Of a DNA stretch of 64,000 nucleotides, positions 35,612 to 44,517 are shown piece after piece; the stretch's first letter is position 1; each line of letters opens with the position of its first letter. The notes beneath the pieces were generated by a model, which was given only the letters and a program-made list of their open reading frames with translations, ran no database searches and was not told where the DNA came from. The translations under genes were made by a program, and so were the position numbers. This DNA is from an uncultured Verrucomicrobiota bacterium. Its GTDB lineage: Bacteria; Verrucomicrobiota; Verrucomicrobiia; Verrucomicrobiales; Verrucomicrobiaceae. The stretch is taken from the NCBI GenBank assembly GCA_903838675.1, contig CAILZI010000060.1, positions 1 to 64,000 of the forward strand. Reading direction: 5' to 3'.

Positions 35612-36373
35612 CTATTCTCCTTGAGATGCCTCGGAGCCTCCAAGAAGCATTCTTCCAGCTGCTAGCAGGAAAGGGCTGTACTTCAACAGCTTCGAGGCCA
35701 CTGAATCGAAGTTTTTTAGATGTTTAACAAGTACAGTCCAAGCTGGAGTTTTTTGCATCTGGATACGATCTTCTTCCGAATCCAACCTGCCGATAATATC
35801 AGAGGCCTCGCCAAGCATATTCTTGAAGGCGCGTTTCAGCCCCGGTGGTCCTTCGATGTTGAAACGTGAAATAGCATCCTCGGAAAGGCGGATTAATTCG
35901 AGAAGCACCTTTCGTAACATGGGGGAAATAGAACCACCCTCCACCTGGGATTTAAGTTCGGCGATTGAATTACGAATGCATGCAATATCCTCGTTGGAAA
36001 TTGTTGGGTTTTGATCAATAAAAGTCGCACATACTTTAAGTAGCGAGGCCTCCGCTTCGGTAACTCCTCGAAATGGCACGTTAAGCTGGCTTGGGTACAG
36101 CCCTTCTTCGATACTTGCTAGGCCCACAATTAATACGTCCCTCTGCTGATCGGTTATACCCGTATCTTGCAGATCCTGTTGGAACTCGCAATGCACGCGG
36201 TGAAGGTCCGTTAAAAACCTCATCGCAAGTTGCTGTTTCTGTCTATTTGTTGGTTTTGTGGCGTCGTACAAAACATACGCCTCCTCCGAAAGCGCAGCCT
36301 TTTTGGGTATGGACGTCAGCATTGCTAGCAGTCGTCCTGCTGAGTTCTGGTATTCAGGCTTTTTTAGAGGCAT
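35612..36373 (-). CDS. orphan protein of unknown function
   Basis: A 253-residue soluble protein from an ATG at 36373, with no signal peptide or membrane segment. The sequence is strongly helical (RLLAMLTSIPKKAALSEEAY, DIACIRNSIAELKSQVE) and ends in a charged tail. The base composition is visibly lower in G+C than the flanking genes and it is isolated between a repeat-bearing gap and lpxB. These features suggest acquired DNA, perhaps a phage-defence or accessory gene, but no family is recognised and there is no partner gene. Confidence 0.5.
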   Translation of the reverse strand: MPLKKPEYQNSAGRLLAMLTSIPKKAALSEEAYVLYDATKPTNRQKQQLAMRFLTDLHRVHCEFQQDLQDTGITDQQRDVLIVGLASIEEGLYPSQLNVPFRGVTEAEASLLKVCATFIDQNPTISNEDIACIRNSIAELKSQVEGGSISPMLRKVLLELIRLSEDAISRFNIEGPPGLKRAFKNMLGEASDIIGRLDSEEDRIQMQKTPAWTVLVKHLKNFDSVASKLLKYSPFLLAAGRMLLGGSEASQGE

Positions 36374-36457
36374 GATAGTGGCAATTTCAGTTATATAAAC
36401 TCTTCACTTGGAAACGGCTAGCAAATTTCCATGAGAAAAAAACTGATGTTTACCAAT

Positions 36458-37588
36458 TCACACGCCCACCAACACCTCATACACCGCCTGCGCCGCACGC
36501 GCATACGCCCCGCCGCTCCCCAGCGTGGCGACGACGTCCGCGAGATCCTGCTGCAGCTGTTCGCGCTTGGTGTCGTTCGTCAGTAGTGCCAGCGTGGCTT
36601 GGGCGAGAGTCTCCGCGTTGAGATCTCCCTGCACGAGTTCCTGCACCACTTCGCGTTTGGCGAGGATGTTGACGATGCCCAAGTGCTTGATTCGCACCAC
36701 CAGCTTGCCGATGACATAGGTGGGCCAGCTCACATTGTAGACCAGCGTGTAGGGCAGGCCAAAGCAGGCGGCTTCCAGCGTGGCCGTGCCTGAGGCGACG
36801 GCTCCAGCTTCGGCACGCTGCATCAGATCATAGACGGTACCGGTCTCGATCCAGCGCTTCGCCTCGGGCATTCCATGCTCGTCGGTCATATTGCGCATGA
36901 ATCCGGCCAGGGTTTCATTGGCGGCGGAAACGGCAAAGCGCGCGTTGGGCACGGCCTCTTTGATTATCCTGGCTGCGTCCATCATGATGGGAAACAAACG
37001 GCGCACCTCATTGAGGCGGCTGCCGGGAAACCAGCCGACGAGGCCGGGTTCGCGCTTCCATTCGCGTTTCAGCGTCACCACGCGGTCCACCATCGGGTGC
37101 CCGCTAAATTCGGTGCGCAGTCCGCTCTTCTCATAAAAGTCCTTCTCAAAGGGGAAGATGCAGATCATGAGGTTCAGCACCTTGGCCATCGTCTTCACGC
37201 GCCCCTTTTTCCAGGCCCAGACCTGCGGGCTGATGTAGTAGAGGATGCGTCCCTTGTACCCGGCTGTGCGCAGCCCGCTGGCCAGTCGCAGATTGAAGCC
37301 GGGATAGTCCACCAGGATCACCGCTTCGGGTTTTTGATCGAGGATGGATTCCAGCACGGCATCCATTTTCTCTTTGAAGTAGCGGTACATCTTCACCACC
37401 TCCCACAGCCCGACAACGCCTGCGGTCTCCACCCAGTCTTCCACGCCTTCACCGACCATTTCACGCATCTTCGGGCCACCCAGTCCGATGACCTTCATGT
37501 CAGGCTCCAGAGTTTTCAGTTCACGCAGCAGTCCGGCGGCATGGGTGTCGCCGCTGACTTCGCCTGCGATGATGAAGATGCGCTTCAT
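36458..37588 (-). CDS. lpxB: lipid-A-disaccharide synthase
   Basis: A 376-residue GT19 enzyme. IIAGEVSGDTHAAGLLREL at the N-terminus, GLGGPKMREMVGEG, YYISPQVWAWKKGRVKTM, EFSGHPMVDRV, GWFPGSRLNEVRRLFP and ASGTATLEAACFGLP near the C-terminus are all conserved in LpxB. It joins UDP-2,3-diacylglucosamine and lipid X to give the lipid A disaccharide at the cytoplasmic membrane. Its ATG overlaps the stop of the Gfo/Idh gene by 4 bases, so the two are translated together. Together with the LptE-like gene this shows an LPS-bearing organism. Confidence 0.95.
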   Translation of the reverse strand: MKRIFIIAGEVSGDTHAAGLLRELKTLEPDMKVIGLGGPKMREMVGEGVEDWVETAGVVGLWEVVKMYRYFKEKMDAVLESILDQKPEAVILVDYPGFNLRLASGLRTAGYKGRILYYISPQVWAWKKGRVKTMAKVLNLMICIFPFEKDFYEKSGLRTEFSGHPMVDRVVTLKREWKREPGLVGWFPGSRLNEVRRLFPIMMDAARIIKEAVPNARFAVSAANETLAGFMRNMTDEHGMPEAKRWIETGTVYDLMQRAEAGAVASGTATLEAACFGLPYTLVYNVSWPTYVIGKLVVRIKHLGIVNILAKREVVQELVQGDLNAETLAQATLALLTNDTKREQLQQDLADVVATLGSGGAYARAAQAVYEVLVGV

Positions 37589-38538
37589 GTGGTGCCTAGA
37601 GCAGCGTTCTTTTCGATTTGATCGGTGATTTCCAAGGCGATGCGCACAGCTTCAGCGCCTTCCTGGCCCGTCACGACCGGACGGCGGCCATGGCGTGCAC
37701 ACTCGACGAAGGCGGCGATCTCGAGTTTCAGCGGTTCGTCTTTCTCCACTTCAACGGCTTCGCGCACGATCTGCATGCCGTCCTTGCGGTAGATCCAGCC
37801 ACTCTGCTCCTGGTAGTCCAGGCTGAGGTAGCTCTCGCTCTGGAACACGCGGATTTTGCGCATCTTCTCCGGGCTGATCCGGCTCGCGGTGATGTTGGCG
37901 ATGCAGCCGTTGGCGAACTTGAGCCTCGCATTGGCGATGTCCTCGCGTTTCGTCAAAACGGGAATGCCCACAGCATCGACCTGAATCAGCTCTGACTTCA
38001 CCAGATGCAGCACGATCTCGATGTCGTGGATCATCAGATCCAGCACCACGCCAATGTCGATGCTGCGGTTCGGGAAGGGCGAGAGACGATGCGCTTCGAT
38101 GAAGCGTGGGTTGTCCATGCGCTCTTCAAGCTGCAGCAGCACCGGATTGAAGCGCTCAATGTGGCCCACTTGCAGAATCACGCTCTTCGACTTCGCCAGT
38201 TCGATGAGAAACTGCGCCTCTGCATAAGACTCGCTGATCGGCTTTTCCACCATCACATGAATGCCAGCCTGCATGAGGGGCTCGGCAACTTTGCGGTGGA
38301 AGATCGTCGGCACGGCCACCGTCGCGGCATCCACCCGCTGAGCAAAGTCGGCAAGGTCACTGGCAGCCTGCGTGCCATATTGCGCGGCGAATTCTGCGGC
38401 ACGAGCGGGATCGGCATCATACACCGCAGCAAAGGTGATCGCGCCCTCGCTCTTCGCTGCGATCTCCGCCATGATGCGGGCGTGGTTTTTGCCAATGGCG
38501 CCGACTCCGGCGACTCCGATGCGGAAAGGGGAACTCAT
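37585..38538 (-). CDS. Gfo/Idh/MocA-family oxidoreductase linked to lpxB
   Basis: A 317-residue protein. The Rossmann start is GVAGVGAIGKNHARIM, then VMVEKPISESYAEAQFLI with the E-K-P motif, and VGHIERFNPVLLQLEERM, a signature of the oxidoreductases that sit in lpx operons. It has no Tat signal, unlike the exported family members in this window. In Acidithiobacillus, GnnA, a homologue, oxidises the 3-OH of UDP-GlcNAc so that a partner aminotransferase, GnnB, can make a 3-amino sugar for lipid A. No gnnB-like gene is seen here, so that role is only an inference. Coupled to lpxB by a 4-base overlap. Confidence 0.8.
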   Translation of the reverse strand: MSSPFRIGVAGVGAIGKNHARIMAEIAAKSEGAITFAAVYDADPARAAEFAAQYGTQAASDLADFAQRVDAATVAVPTIFHRKVAEPLMQAGIHVMVEKPISESYAEAQFLIELAKSKSVILQVGHIERFNPVLLQLEERMDNPRFIEAHRLSPFPNRSIDIGVVLDLMIHDIEIVLHLVKSELIQVDAVGIPVLTKREDIANARLKFANGCIANITASRISPEKMRKIRVFQSESYLSLDYQEQSGWIYRKDGMQIVREAVEVEKDEPLKLEIAAFVECARHGRRPVVTGQEGAEAVRIALEITDQIEKNAALGTT

Positions 38539-38560
38539 GATCAGGATTGAAAAAGGAAGG

Positions 38561-39994
38561 TTAGAATTTGCCGGGGAACTTCATGCCAGGTGGAAGCTTG
38601 GGCATTTTGCCGCCGCCACCACCGCCGAGCATTCCACCCAGGCCGCCGAGTCCTCCCATGCCACCACCTCCGCCGCCGCCTCCCATCATGCCGCCCATCA
38701 TCTGGGCCATCATGCCTTTGTTGCTCATGAGTTTCTTCATCATTTCAAACTGCTTGAGGAGCTGGTTCATTTCCATCACCGGGCGTCCTGCTCCGTTGCA
38801 GATGCGCTTGCGGCGCTGGCCGTTGATGATCTCAGGCCGCTGCCGTTCCTTCGGTGTCATCGAAAGGATGAGCGCTTCGACGTGCTTCATGCGCTTGTCG
38901 GCATCAGGGCCGACCATGTCCTTCATTTTGCCCATGCCGGGGAGCATGCCGAGGATGCCGCCAATCGGGCCGAGCTTCTTCATCATGCGCATCTGTGCCA
39001 GCATGTCGGTGAAATCGAATTTGTTCGATTGCATGCGGGCGGCCAGCTTCATGGCCTCCTTCTCGTCGATCTCTTCCGCCGCCTTCTCCACCAGGCCCAC
39101 CACATCGCCCATGCCGAGGATGCGCTGCGCCATGCGGTCGGGGTGGAAAATTTCGAGCTGCTCGATCTTTTCGCCCACACCGAGGAATTTGACCGCGCAG
39201 CCGGTGACCTGCCTCATCGAGAGCAGTGCGCCACCACGGGCGTCACCATCGAGCTTGGTCATGATCAGGCCCGTGATGCCCACGGCCGCATTGAATTTCT
39301 GGGCCACGCTCACCGCCTGCTGGCCCGTGGCGGCGTCTGCCACCAGCAGGACTTCATTCGGCTCCACCACCGCACGCACGCGCTTGAGTTCCGCGAGCAG
39401 GTCTTCGTCGAGATCTTGGCGGCCGGCAGTGTCGAAAATGGCGACGCCGCTCCCTTGCTCCTTGAGCCAGATCATCGCAGCCTTGGCGGCCTTCACCGGA
39501 TCGGTTTCTCCTTCAGCAGGCGCAAACACCGGCACATTGAGCTGCTGGCCAAGCACCTGCAGCTGCTTGATGGCTGCGGGGCGGTACAAATCCAGCGCGA
39601 GGAGCAACGGGCGACGCCCCTGCTTCTTGAGCCAGTTCGCCAGCTTGGCAGACGTTGTCGTTTTGCCGGCCCCGTTGAGGCCGGTCATCAGAATGCGCTG
39701 CGGAGGGTCGACGTTCAATGCGCTGGCGTCACTGCCCAGCAGTTTGACCAGCTCATCATGGAAAATTTTGACGATCTGCTGCCCGGGGGAAACCTTGAGC
39801 AGCACTTCAGCTCCGACCGACTGCTTGCTGACGGTCTCGACGAGATCTTTGGCGACTTTGAAATCCACATCCGCCTCCAGCAGCGCCAGCCGGATTTCCT
39901 GCATGGCGTCGCTGACGTTGGTTTCACTGATGCGGGCCTGGCCGCGCAGCTTCTTGAAGGCGCTTTCGAGTTTTTCAGAGAGGGCGGAGAACAT
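38561..39994 (-). CDS. ffh: signal recognition particle protein
   Basis: About 477 residues from the ATG at 39994; the upstream extension is unconserved. The N domain is followed by the GTPase: GLNGAGKTTTSAKLA (about 105-119) is the P-loop, FDTAGRQDLDEDLL the G3 region, and TKLDGDARGGA the G4/G5 region. The Met-rich M domain binds SRP RNA and signal peptides, and the tail (about 45 residues) is a Gly/Met-rich run. It targets nascent membrane proteins to FtsY. The Met/Gly-rich tail is usual for Ffh. SRP RNA was not found within the window. Confidence 0.95.
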   Translation of the reverse strand: MFSALSEKLESAFKKLRGQARISETNVSDAMQEIRLALLEADVDFKVAKDLVETVSKQSVGAEVLLKVSPGQQIVKIFHDELVKLLGSDASALNVDPPQRILMTGLNGAGKTTTSAKLANWLKKQGRRPLLLALDLYRPAAIKQLQVLGQQLNVPVFAPAEGETDPVKAAKAAMIWLKEQGSGVAIFDTAGRQDLDEDLLAELKRVRAVVEPNEVLLVADAATGQQAVSVAQKFNAAVGITGLIMTKLDGDARGGALLSMRQVTGCAVKFLGVGEKIEQLEIFHPDRMAQRILGMGDVVGLVEKAAEEIDEKEAMKLAARMQSNKFDFTDMLAQMRMMKKLGPIGGILGMLPGMGKMKDMVGPDADKRMKHVEALILSMTPKERQRPEIINGQRRKRICNGAGRPVMEMNQLLKQFEMMKKLMSNKGMMAQMMGGMMGGGGGGGGMGGLGGLGGMLGGGGGGKMPKLPPGMKFPGKF

Positions 39995-40083
39995 CGGGAG
40001 AAAGTAAGGGGCGCTGGATAGTCGGCAGCAGCCTAAGCATGGCAACTGCGAAGGCGCAGCGAATCGAGGCGGTTGGACTGGGG

Positions 40084-41397
40084 CTAGGGGGCGGGAATAT
40101 ACGCTGCATCAAGGTCAATTTTGAAGCGCCAGCTCACCACTTCGGCAGGCTGGGAGGCCTCACGCTGAAAGCTGAGGCTCAGGGCGCAATCCTCCCGACG
40201 CAGTTTGTAGGGAAACTGAAAGCGCACCACCATCGTGGCCGGATCATAGTCCACGGGCACGGTGCCCAGACCCGCAATGCGCAGCTTGATGCTCTCTGGC
40301 AGGATCGTGCCAATTTTTTTCAAGTCCGCCTCGATCAGCGGGCGGCGCTCCGTGATGACGGCATCAGGCTTGGGTTTGAATTGAATGAGCTGTTCGCCTT
40401 TGTCGTTCTTGGCGTCAGCAACGAGGAGCTTGTTCGAGCCGATGTCACCACGGCCACGGAAGCTGGTGGCCAGCTTGAAATTGATGTCGTTGTCACCATG
40501 AACAATGTAACGGCCAAGCTTGCCGTTGGGCGTGTCCCAGGCCACTTTCTGGCCGTTGACGGTGACCAGAGATTCGTAGCCGATCTGCAGACCGGTCTCC
40601 ATGATGGCGTCGTCGAAGTTGCCATAGGGGTAGGCAAAAGAGAGGCACTTGAGGTGCAGATTTTGCTCCAGAAACTCGCGCGAGTCCTTCAGTTCGCTCA
40701 GGATCCACTGCTGCTTGTCAGCGTCCGTCTTCAAGTTCTTCGGAGGATTTTTGAGGCTCGCATGACTGACGCTGTGACTGCCGACTTCACACCCGTACTG
40801 CATCATCTCTTTGATCTGATCCCAGCTCATCGAACGACCGGCGCCGCCGACATAATTCTTGTACAGGTAGATCGTGAAGGGAAAGCCAAACTCCTTCAGC
40901 ACCGGATAGGCATAGGTGTAAACACCCTCCCAGCCGTCATCCATGGTGATGACGATGCACTCTTCGGGAATGTTCTTTTCTCCACGCTTCCATGCCATCA
41001 TGTCGCTAAACGAAATAACGGGTGTCTTGGAGTCCTTGATGGCCTGCATCTGCGCCCGGAACTTCGGCGCGGCTATCAGCATGGGGCTGCCGCCGCGATC
41101 ACGAAAATCGTGATAACCGAGGATGGAGACAATGGAGGCTTTGTTGAGTTCGAAGGCCGGGGCCGCCGGTGCTTCCGGCGCAGGTGCGGCGGCCTCCAGC
41201 AGGGCGGTCTCCTGAAGTTTCTTTTCGATCGCCTGCTCTTCAGCGGTCAGCACAGGCTCCTCAGGTTTGGGCGGTGGCGGTTTCGGGGTGACGCCGCTCT
41301 GCTCGGCAAGGCGGCGCAGTTTGGCCTCGATTCGCTTGCAGGAAGGCAGTGTGCCTAAAGCGAGGACAATTAGGATAAACGGAAAGACAAAACGCAT
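40084..41397 (-). CDS. secreted polysaccharide deacetylase
   Basis: About 437 residues from the ATG at 41397, with a lipobox-like LGTLPSC at residues 14-20, so possibly a lipoprotein. A Pro/Glu-rich linker leads to the NodB domain (from about residue 90). VITMDDGWEGVYTYA holds the Asp pair (153-154), and VGSHSVSHASL the metal His residues (208 and 212); SFAYPYGNFDD is motif 3. Family members remove N- or O-acetyl groups from peptidoglycan, chitin or xylan. The C-terminal 130 residues form an added beta-rich domain. It follows the three-gene secreted-protein operon by 4 bases, so may be co-expressed with it. Confidence 0.85.
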   Translation of the reverse strand: MRFVFPFILIVLALGTLPSCKRIEAKLRRLAEQSGVTPKPPPPKPEEPVLTAEEQAIEKKLQETALLEAAAPAPEAPAAPAFELNKASIVSILGYHDFRDRGGSPMLIAAPKFRAQMQAIKDSKTPVISFSDMMAWKRGEKNIPEECIVITMDDGWEGVYTYAYPVLKEFGFPFTIYLYKNYVGGAGRSMSWDQIKEMMQYGCEVGSHSVSHASLKNPPKNLKTDADKQQWILSELKDSREFLEQNLHLKCLSFAYPYGNFDDAIMETGLQIGYESLVTVNGQKVAWDTPNGKLGRYIVHGDNDINFKLATSFRGRGDIGSNKLLVADAKNDKGEQLIQFKPKPDAVITERRPLIEADLKKIGTILPESIKLRIAGLGTVPVDYDPATMVVRFQFPYKLRREDCALSLSFQREASQPAEVVSWRFKIDLDAAYIPAP

Positions 41398-41401
41398 GGC
41401 G

Positions 41402-42154
41402 CTAGGGATTGAGGACGGGAGGTCGCGGCCGGGTGATGAGCAGGCTTTTGACAATGAGTTTCGGGCTGGCTTTGTCACCGGCGCTGAATCGCAGTGTTTC
41501 TCCGCGAAGGTCACTGGTCAAGGTGAGGCTGCCGAGTCTTAGGATGCGAAAAGTCTGTGAGTCCTTGGTCACTCGCTCGACATCCAGTTCTTTTTCGAGC
41601 GTCTGGCCATTGCATTGCACCACGATCTTCAACGGTTCCTCCAGTTCCGGACAGGCGTAGTGCAGCAGGATGTCATAGGTGCCTGCAGCGATGAATTCGA
41701 TGCGCCAGGAGATCTCGCCCACGGTGGCTGTTTGCGCATCTGCCGGAGCTTTGGGAGTGACCTCCTGGGCCAGCGCCGGCGACAGCGCGATGAGGGCCTG
41801 CTTTTGCTCGATGGGCACCGGTATGGGGGGCGTGGCCGGCATGGGCATGGTGCCAGACTGTGCCTGCTGCGTGGCGATCAAATCCAGCACACCGCCTGCG
41901 CTGATGATTTGCTGGATGCGCGCGATTTCAGCGGTGTAGGCAGTCTTGTCGGCAGCGGTGGCGGCCTGCCGTTGCAGTTCGACGAGGTATTTTCCCAGCA
42001 AAGGAATATGGCGTGAGCTCAGCTCCTTCTGGTAGATGCTTTCCATCTGTTGCAGGCGTGCGGCAGCAGGTGGTGCGGCGGGTGCGGGCTGTTGCGCTGC
42101 TGCATGGCCGGCCAGCACCAGCAAGGCTGCGGTGGTTATAAACGGGGGCTTCAT
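41402..42154 (-). CDS. secreted coiled-coil/beta-sandwich protein, third of an overlapping triad
   Basis: A 250-residue secreted protein (signal peptide MKPPFITTAALLVLAGHAAA). An N-terminal helical stretch (LQQMESIYQKELSSRHIPLL, ADKTAYTAEIARIQQIISAG) precedes a beta-rich domain (WRIEFIAAGTYDILLHYACP, LRLGSLTLTSDLRGETLRFS), like a galactose-binding or CBM-type sandwich. Its start overlaps the stop of the SNase-domain gene by 4 bases. The same helix-plus-sandwich plan occurs in the other two members of the triad, although pairwise similarity is low. Role unknown; the sandwich may bind glycans (inference). Confidence 0.65.
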   Translation of the reverse strand: MKPPFITTAALLVLAGHAAAQQPAPAAPPAAARLQQMESIYQKELSSRHIPLLGKYLVELQRQAATAADKTAYTAEIARIQQIISAGGVLDLIATQQAQSGTMPMPATPPIPVPIEQKQALIALSPALAQEVTPKAPADAQTATVGEISWRIEFIAAGTYDILLHYACPELEEPLKIVVQCNGQTLEKELDVERVTKDSQTFRILRLGSLTLTSDLRGETLRFSAGDKASPKLIVKSLLITRPRPPVLNP

Positions 42155-43650
42155 TGTGCCTTTCCTCCATTGCTCTCTGCCGAGAGCGCCCAGGCACCGG
42201 GCGCCGGCCGGCGTTTTCTGGCGGCGTTTTCAATGTCGCTCAGAGTGGAAAGAAACGCCCGCTCCATGGCATTTTGCTGTTTCTCGCGTCCAGGCGCTAC
42301 CACGGCGGCCAGCCCGTGATTGACGAGCACATTTTGATACAAACCCACATTCGGCAGAAACAGCAGCGCGGCCAGCGTGCCGTCTTTGTCGCGGTCCGGG
42401 CGGATGAGCAGACGCAGAGGTTTGTCACGCAGATAGCTGGCGGTGAATTCGCGCGCGGTACGCCCCACGGCTATCACATCTTCGTTCTCGATGTCGAAAT
42501 GCTTGGCGAAGCGCTTCACTCCCGCTTCATCACCCTCCTCCGGCGGCGCACAATCAATCCACAGCAGTCGCACCATCAGTGTACGGCCTTCGTAAACCAC
42601 CTTGAAGCGTTCGCCGGAGATCGGCTCCTCGTCGGCCAGTCGTGCATCACTGATGTCTTCAAAGCCGCTGAAGCCTCCGCCGTTCGTAGTGATGGCGTTG
42701 ATGCCAGTTTGGCCTGTTTTTTGATTTCCCAGCCTTTGCATCCGGCGGATTTCGGCATCGATCTGGCCTTTCAGCGCGGGTTTCGTCACTGCGAGATCAT
42801 TCAAGTCGTCCAGATACTTGGTGGCCGCCGCTTTCCTGGCGTTGTCGATGGCGTCTTTCAGCGCCGCGCTGGCCTGCTGCATCGCGGTGGTGGAACTGGT
42901 TGGCGGGAGAGTGGTGGTGCTGCTTGCGACGGAGTCCGTGACGGGCACCAGCCGCAGGTTGCGAATACGAATGATATTGGCAGGGTATCCATCTGCGGCC
43001 GTGAAGCGCAGAGTGACAGGATTGCGGCTGAATGTCAGCGGTCCGACACGCACCGTGGTAAACGTGGTTTCATCCGTGCTGCGGGTGATTTCAAATGTGC
43101 GGTGGTTTTCCGCAGCGATGCCCAGCAGGGTGACTTCGTCAAAACCAAACAAGGCGGTCTGCTGCGGCTGAAACTTGGAAGAGGCATAGATGCTGCCGGC
43201 AACGGGAGCATCACTCATGTTGACTTCAAATTCGAGGTGGTAGCTGCCCGGTAGCAGGCGGAAATTCGACCACTCAGCTCCGCTGCCGTTGGAGCGCCAG
43301 TTGCTGAGGATTTCGCCCGTGGCCTGGGCGGATCCCATCATTCTGGCCTGGGTCAGGGGCAGGGGAGTGGCCAGGCTGGACACCGTGCCGGCATACAGCG
43401 CCTGCAATTGTTCGCGCCTCACGCGGATCGCTCTTGCCTCCTCATAATCTCCACCGGCGGCCACCTCCGTTTCCACCTTGGCCAGCGCACGTTCGTACTG
43501 CTGGGTCAGCAGTTGTGAATCCGCCATCACCTGGCGCATGAATGCCGTGCGTGCGGTGGTGAGGGCTGCCGGCTCCTGTGCGGGCGTTTGCCCCAGCAAT
43601 GCCACACCGGCTTGCAGAGTGAAAATCAAAACTGGCAGTGAGCGCTTCAT
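42151..43650 (-). CDS. secreted coiled-coil protein with SNase-like domain
   Basis: A 499-residue secreted protein. A signal peptide is followed by a helical part with GGDYEEARAIRVRREQLQALY, a beta-rich domain (YHLEFEVNMSDAPVAGS, VRVGPLTFSRNPVTLRFTA), a second helical part, and a C-terminal SNase-like domain from about residue 347. The latter has VRLLWIDCAPPEE, in which Arg361 and Asp366 match the nuclease active site. The Glu lies two residues further on, and the second Arg position (YGR in S. aureus nuclease) is Thr425 in DKDGTLAAL. Nuclease activity is therefore doubtful; binding or scaffolding is an alternative. It overlaps both neighbours by 4 bases. Confidence 0.7.
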   Translation of the reverse strand: MKRSLPVLIFTLQAGVALLGQTPAQEPAALTTARTAFMRQVMADSQLLTQQYERALAKVETEVAAGGDYEEARAIRVRREQLQALYAGTVSSLATPLPLTQARMMGSAQATGEILSNWRSNGSGAEWSNFRLLPGSYHLEFEVNMSDAPVAGSIYASSKFQPQQTALFGFDEVTLLGIAAENHRTFEITRSTDETTFTTVRVGPLTFSRNPVTLRFTAADGYPANIIRIRNLRLVPVTDSVASSTTTLPPTSSTTAMQQASAALKDAIDNARKAAATKYLDDLNDLAVTKPALKGQIDAEIRRMQRLGNQKTGQTGINAITTNGGGFSGFEDISDARLADEEPISGERFKVVYEGRTLMVRLLWIDCAPPEEGDEAGVKRFAKHFDIENEDVIAVGRTAREFTASYLRDKPLRLLIRPDRDKDGTLAALLFLPNVGLYQNVLVNHGLAAVVAPGREKQQNAMERAFLSTLSDIENAARKRRPAPGAWALSAESNGGKAQ

Positions 43651-44396
43651 CGGGTGGCTGGCACGAGTTCCACGGCCAGCAGTTGCATCAGATTGTCTGT
43701 GATCAGCGCTTGGGCGGAGAGGGTCAGCGTGCCTGATCCGTCACTGATTTTGAGCGTGCCTGCGCTACGCTCCTCCGGACCCTTGAGCGTGGTTTCGATG
43801 GTCGTGGTGAGAGTGAAGCGCGCTTCTTTGATCAGCAGTTTGCCGCCCTCCGTAGCTCCGCAGCGGTAGCGCAGCATCACCTCATATCCCCCGGGCGGCA
43901 GCGCGGGCAGCTTCCAGGATGCGGAGGCTCCGACCTTGGACCATCCGGTGATGGCGCCGCCTTCGAGCCGCAGATCGCTCAGGGTGGCCGCGTCGATGGG
44001 GAACTTGATGCGGTCCGGCAGCAGGGAGGTCCTGAGTGTCTGCTCGCGGGTTTGCAGCAGCAGCAGCTCTTTGTCCAGCCGGGCCAGTTCATTTTGCAAA
44101 CGCTTGCGTTCATCACGTGCCGTGATGGCGTCGTCGTAGTCACGCTCTGCGGCAAACTGCTTTTCCAAAGTTCCCAGCGTGGTGATCTTCTCTTTGACGG
44201 GTGCCAGGCTGGCTTCGATCAGCTCGCGCTCATAGCTCAGGCGCAGAAGCGCGATGTCTGGACTTGCCCCAGGATCGTCAGTGCGCTTCTCCGCCTTCGG
44301 GGCCGACATGGCAAGCCCCGCGCCAACAAGTGCGCAAGCGAGAACGAAACCGGGTTTCAAATGAATGATAGGAGGGGGTGAAATAAGCAGCCTCAT
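43647..44396 (-). CDS. secreted coiled-coil/beta-sandwich protein, first of the triad
   Basis: A 249-residue protein with an N-terminal signal (GFVLACALVGAGLAMSAPKA). A coiled coil (LGTLEKQFAAERDYDDAITA, RDERKRLQNELARLDKELLL) includes a D-Y-D-D-A-x-x-x-R-D-E motif that recurs in the SNase-domain neighbour as D-Y-E-E-A-R-A-I-R. The C-terminal half is beta-rich (WKLPALPPGGYEVMLRYRCG). It is the first gene of the coupled set; its start is at the plus-strand esterase side, divergent from it. Function unknown, probably an envelope or extracellular structural protein. Confidence 0.6.
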   Translation of the reverse strand: MRLLISPPPIIHLKPGFVLACALVGAGLAMSAPKAEKRTDDPGASPDIALLRLSYERELIEASLAPVKEKITTLGTLEKQFAAERDYDDAITARDERKRLQNELARLDKELLLLQTREQTLRTSLLPDRIKFPIDAATLSDLRLEGGAITGWSKVGASASWKLPALPPGGYEVMLRYRCGATEGGKLLIKEARFTLTTTIETTLKGPEERSAGTLKISDGSGTLTLSAQALITDNLMQLLAVELVPATR

Positions 44397-44517
44397 GCTA
44401 GCCGGAGCCCACGGTGAAACAAGCCCGAACTCAGCGGTCTGGCATAGGCGTTTTATTCAGTGCGTCTCGCGGGAATTCATGCTGGCGGCGTGCTGCTGTC
44501 TCTGCCAGCATGCATCC

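Noticed and set aside
38561..38720. The Gly/Met-rich tail of Ffh as a possible novel domain
   Set aside because: Low-complexity Met/Gly tails are common at the end of the Ffh M domain.
38372..40021. Long plus-strand frames across ffh
   Set aside because: Antisense to ffh, low-complexity, no recognised domain; ffh itself is certain.
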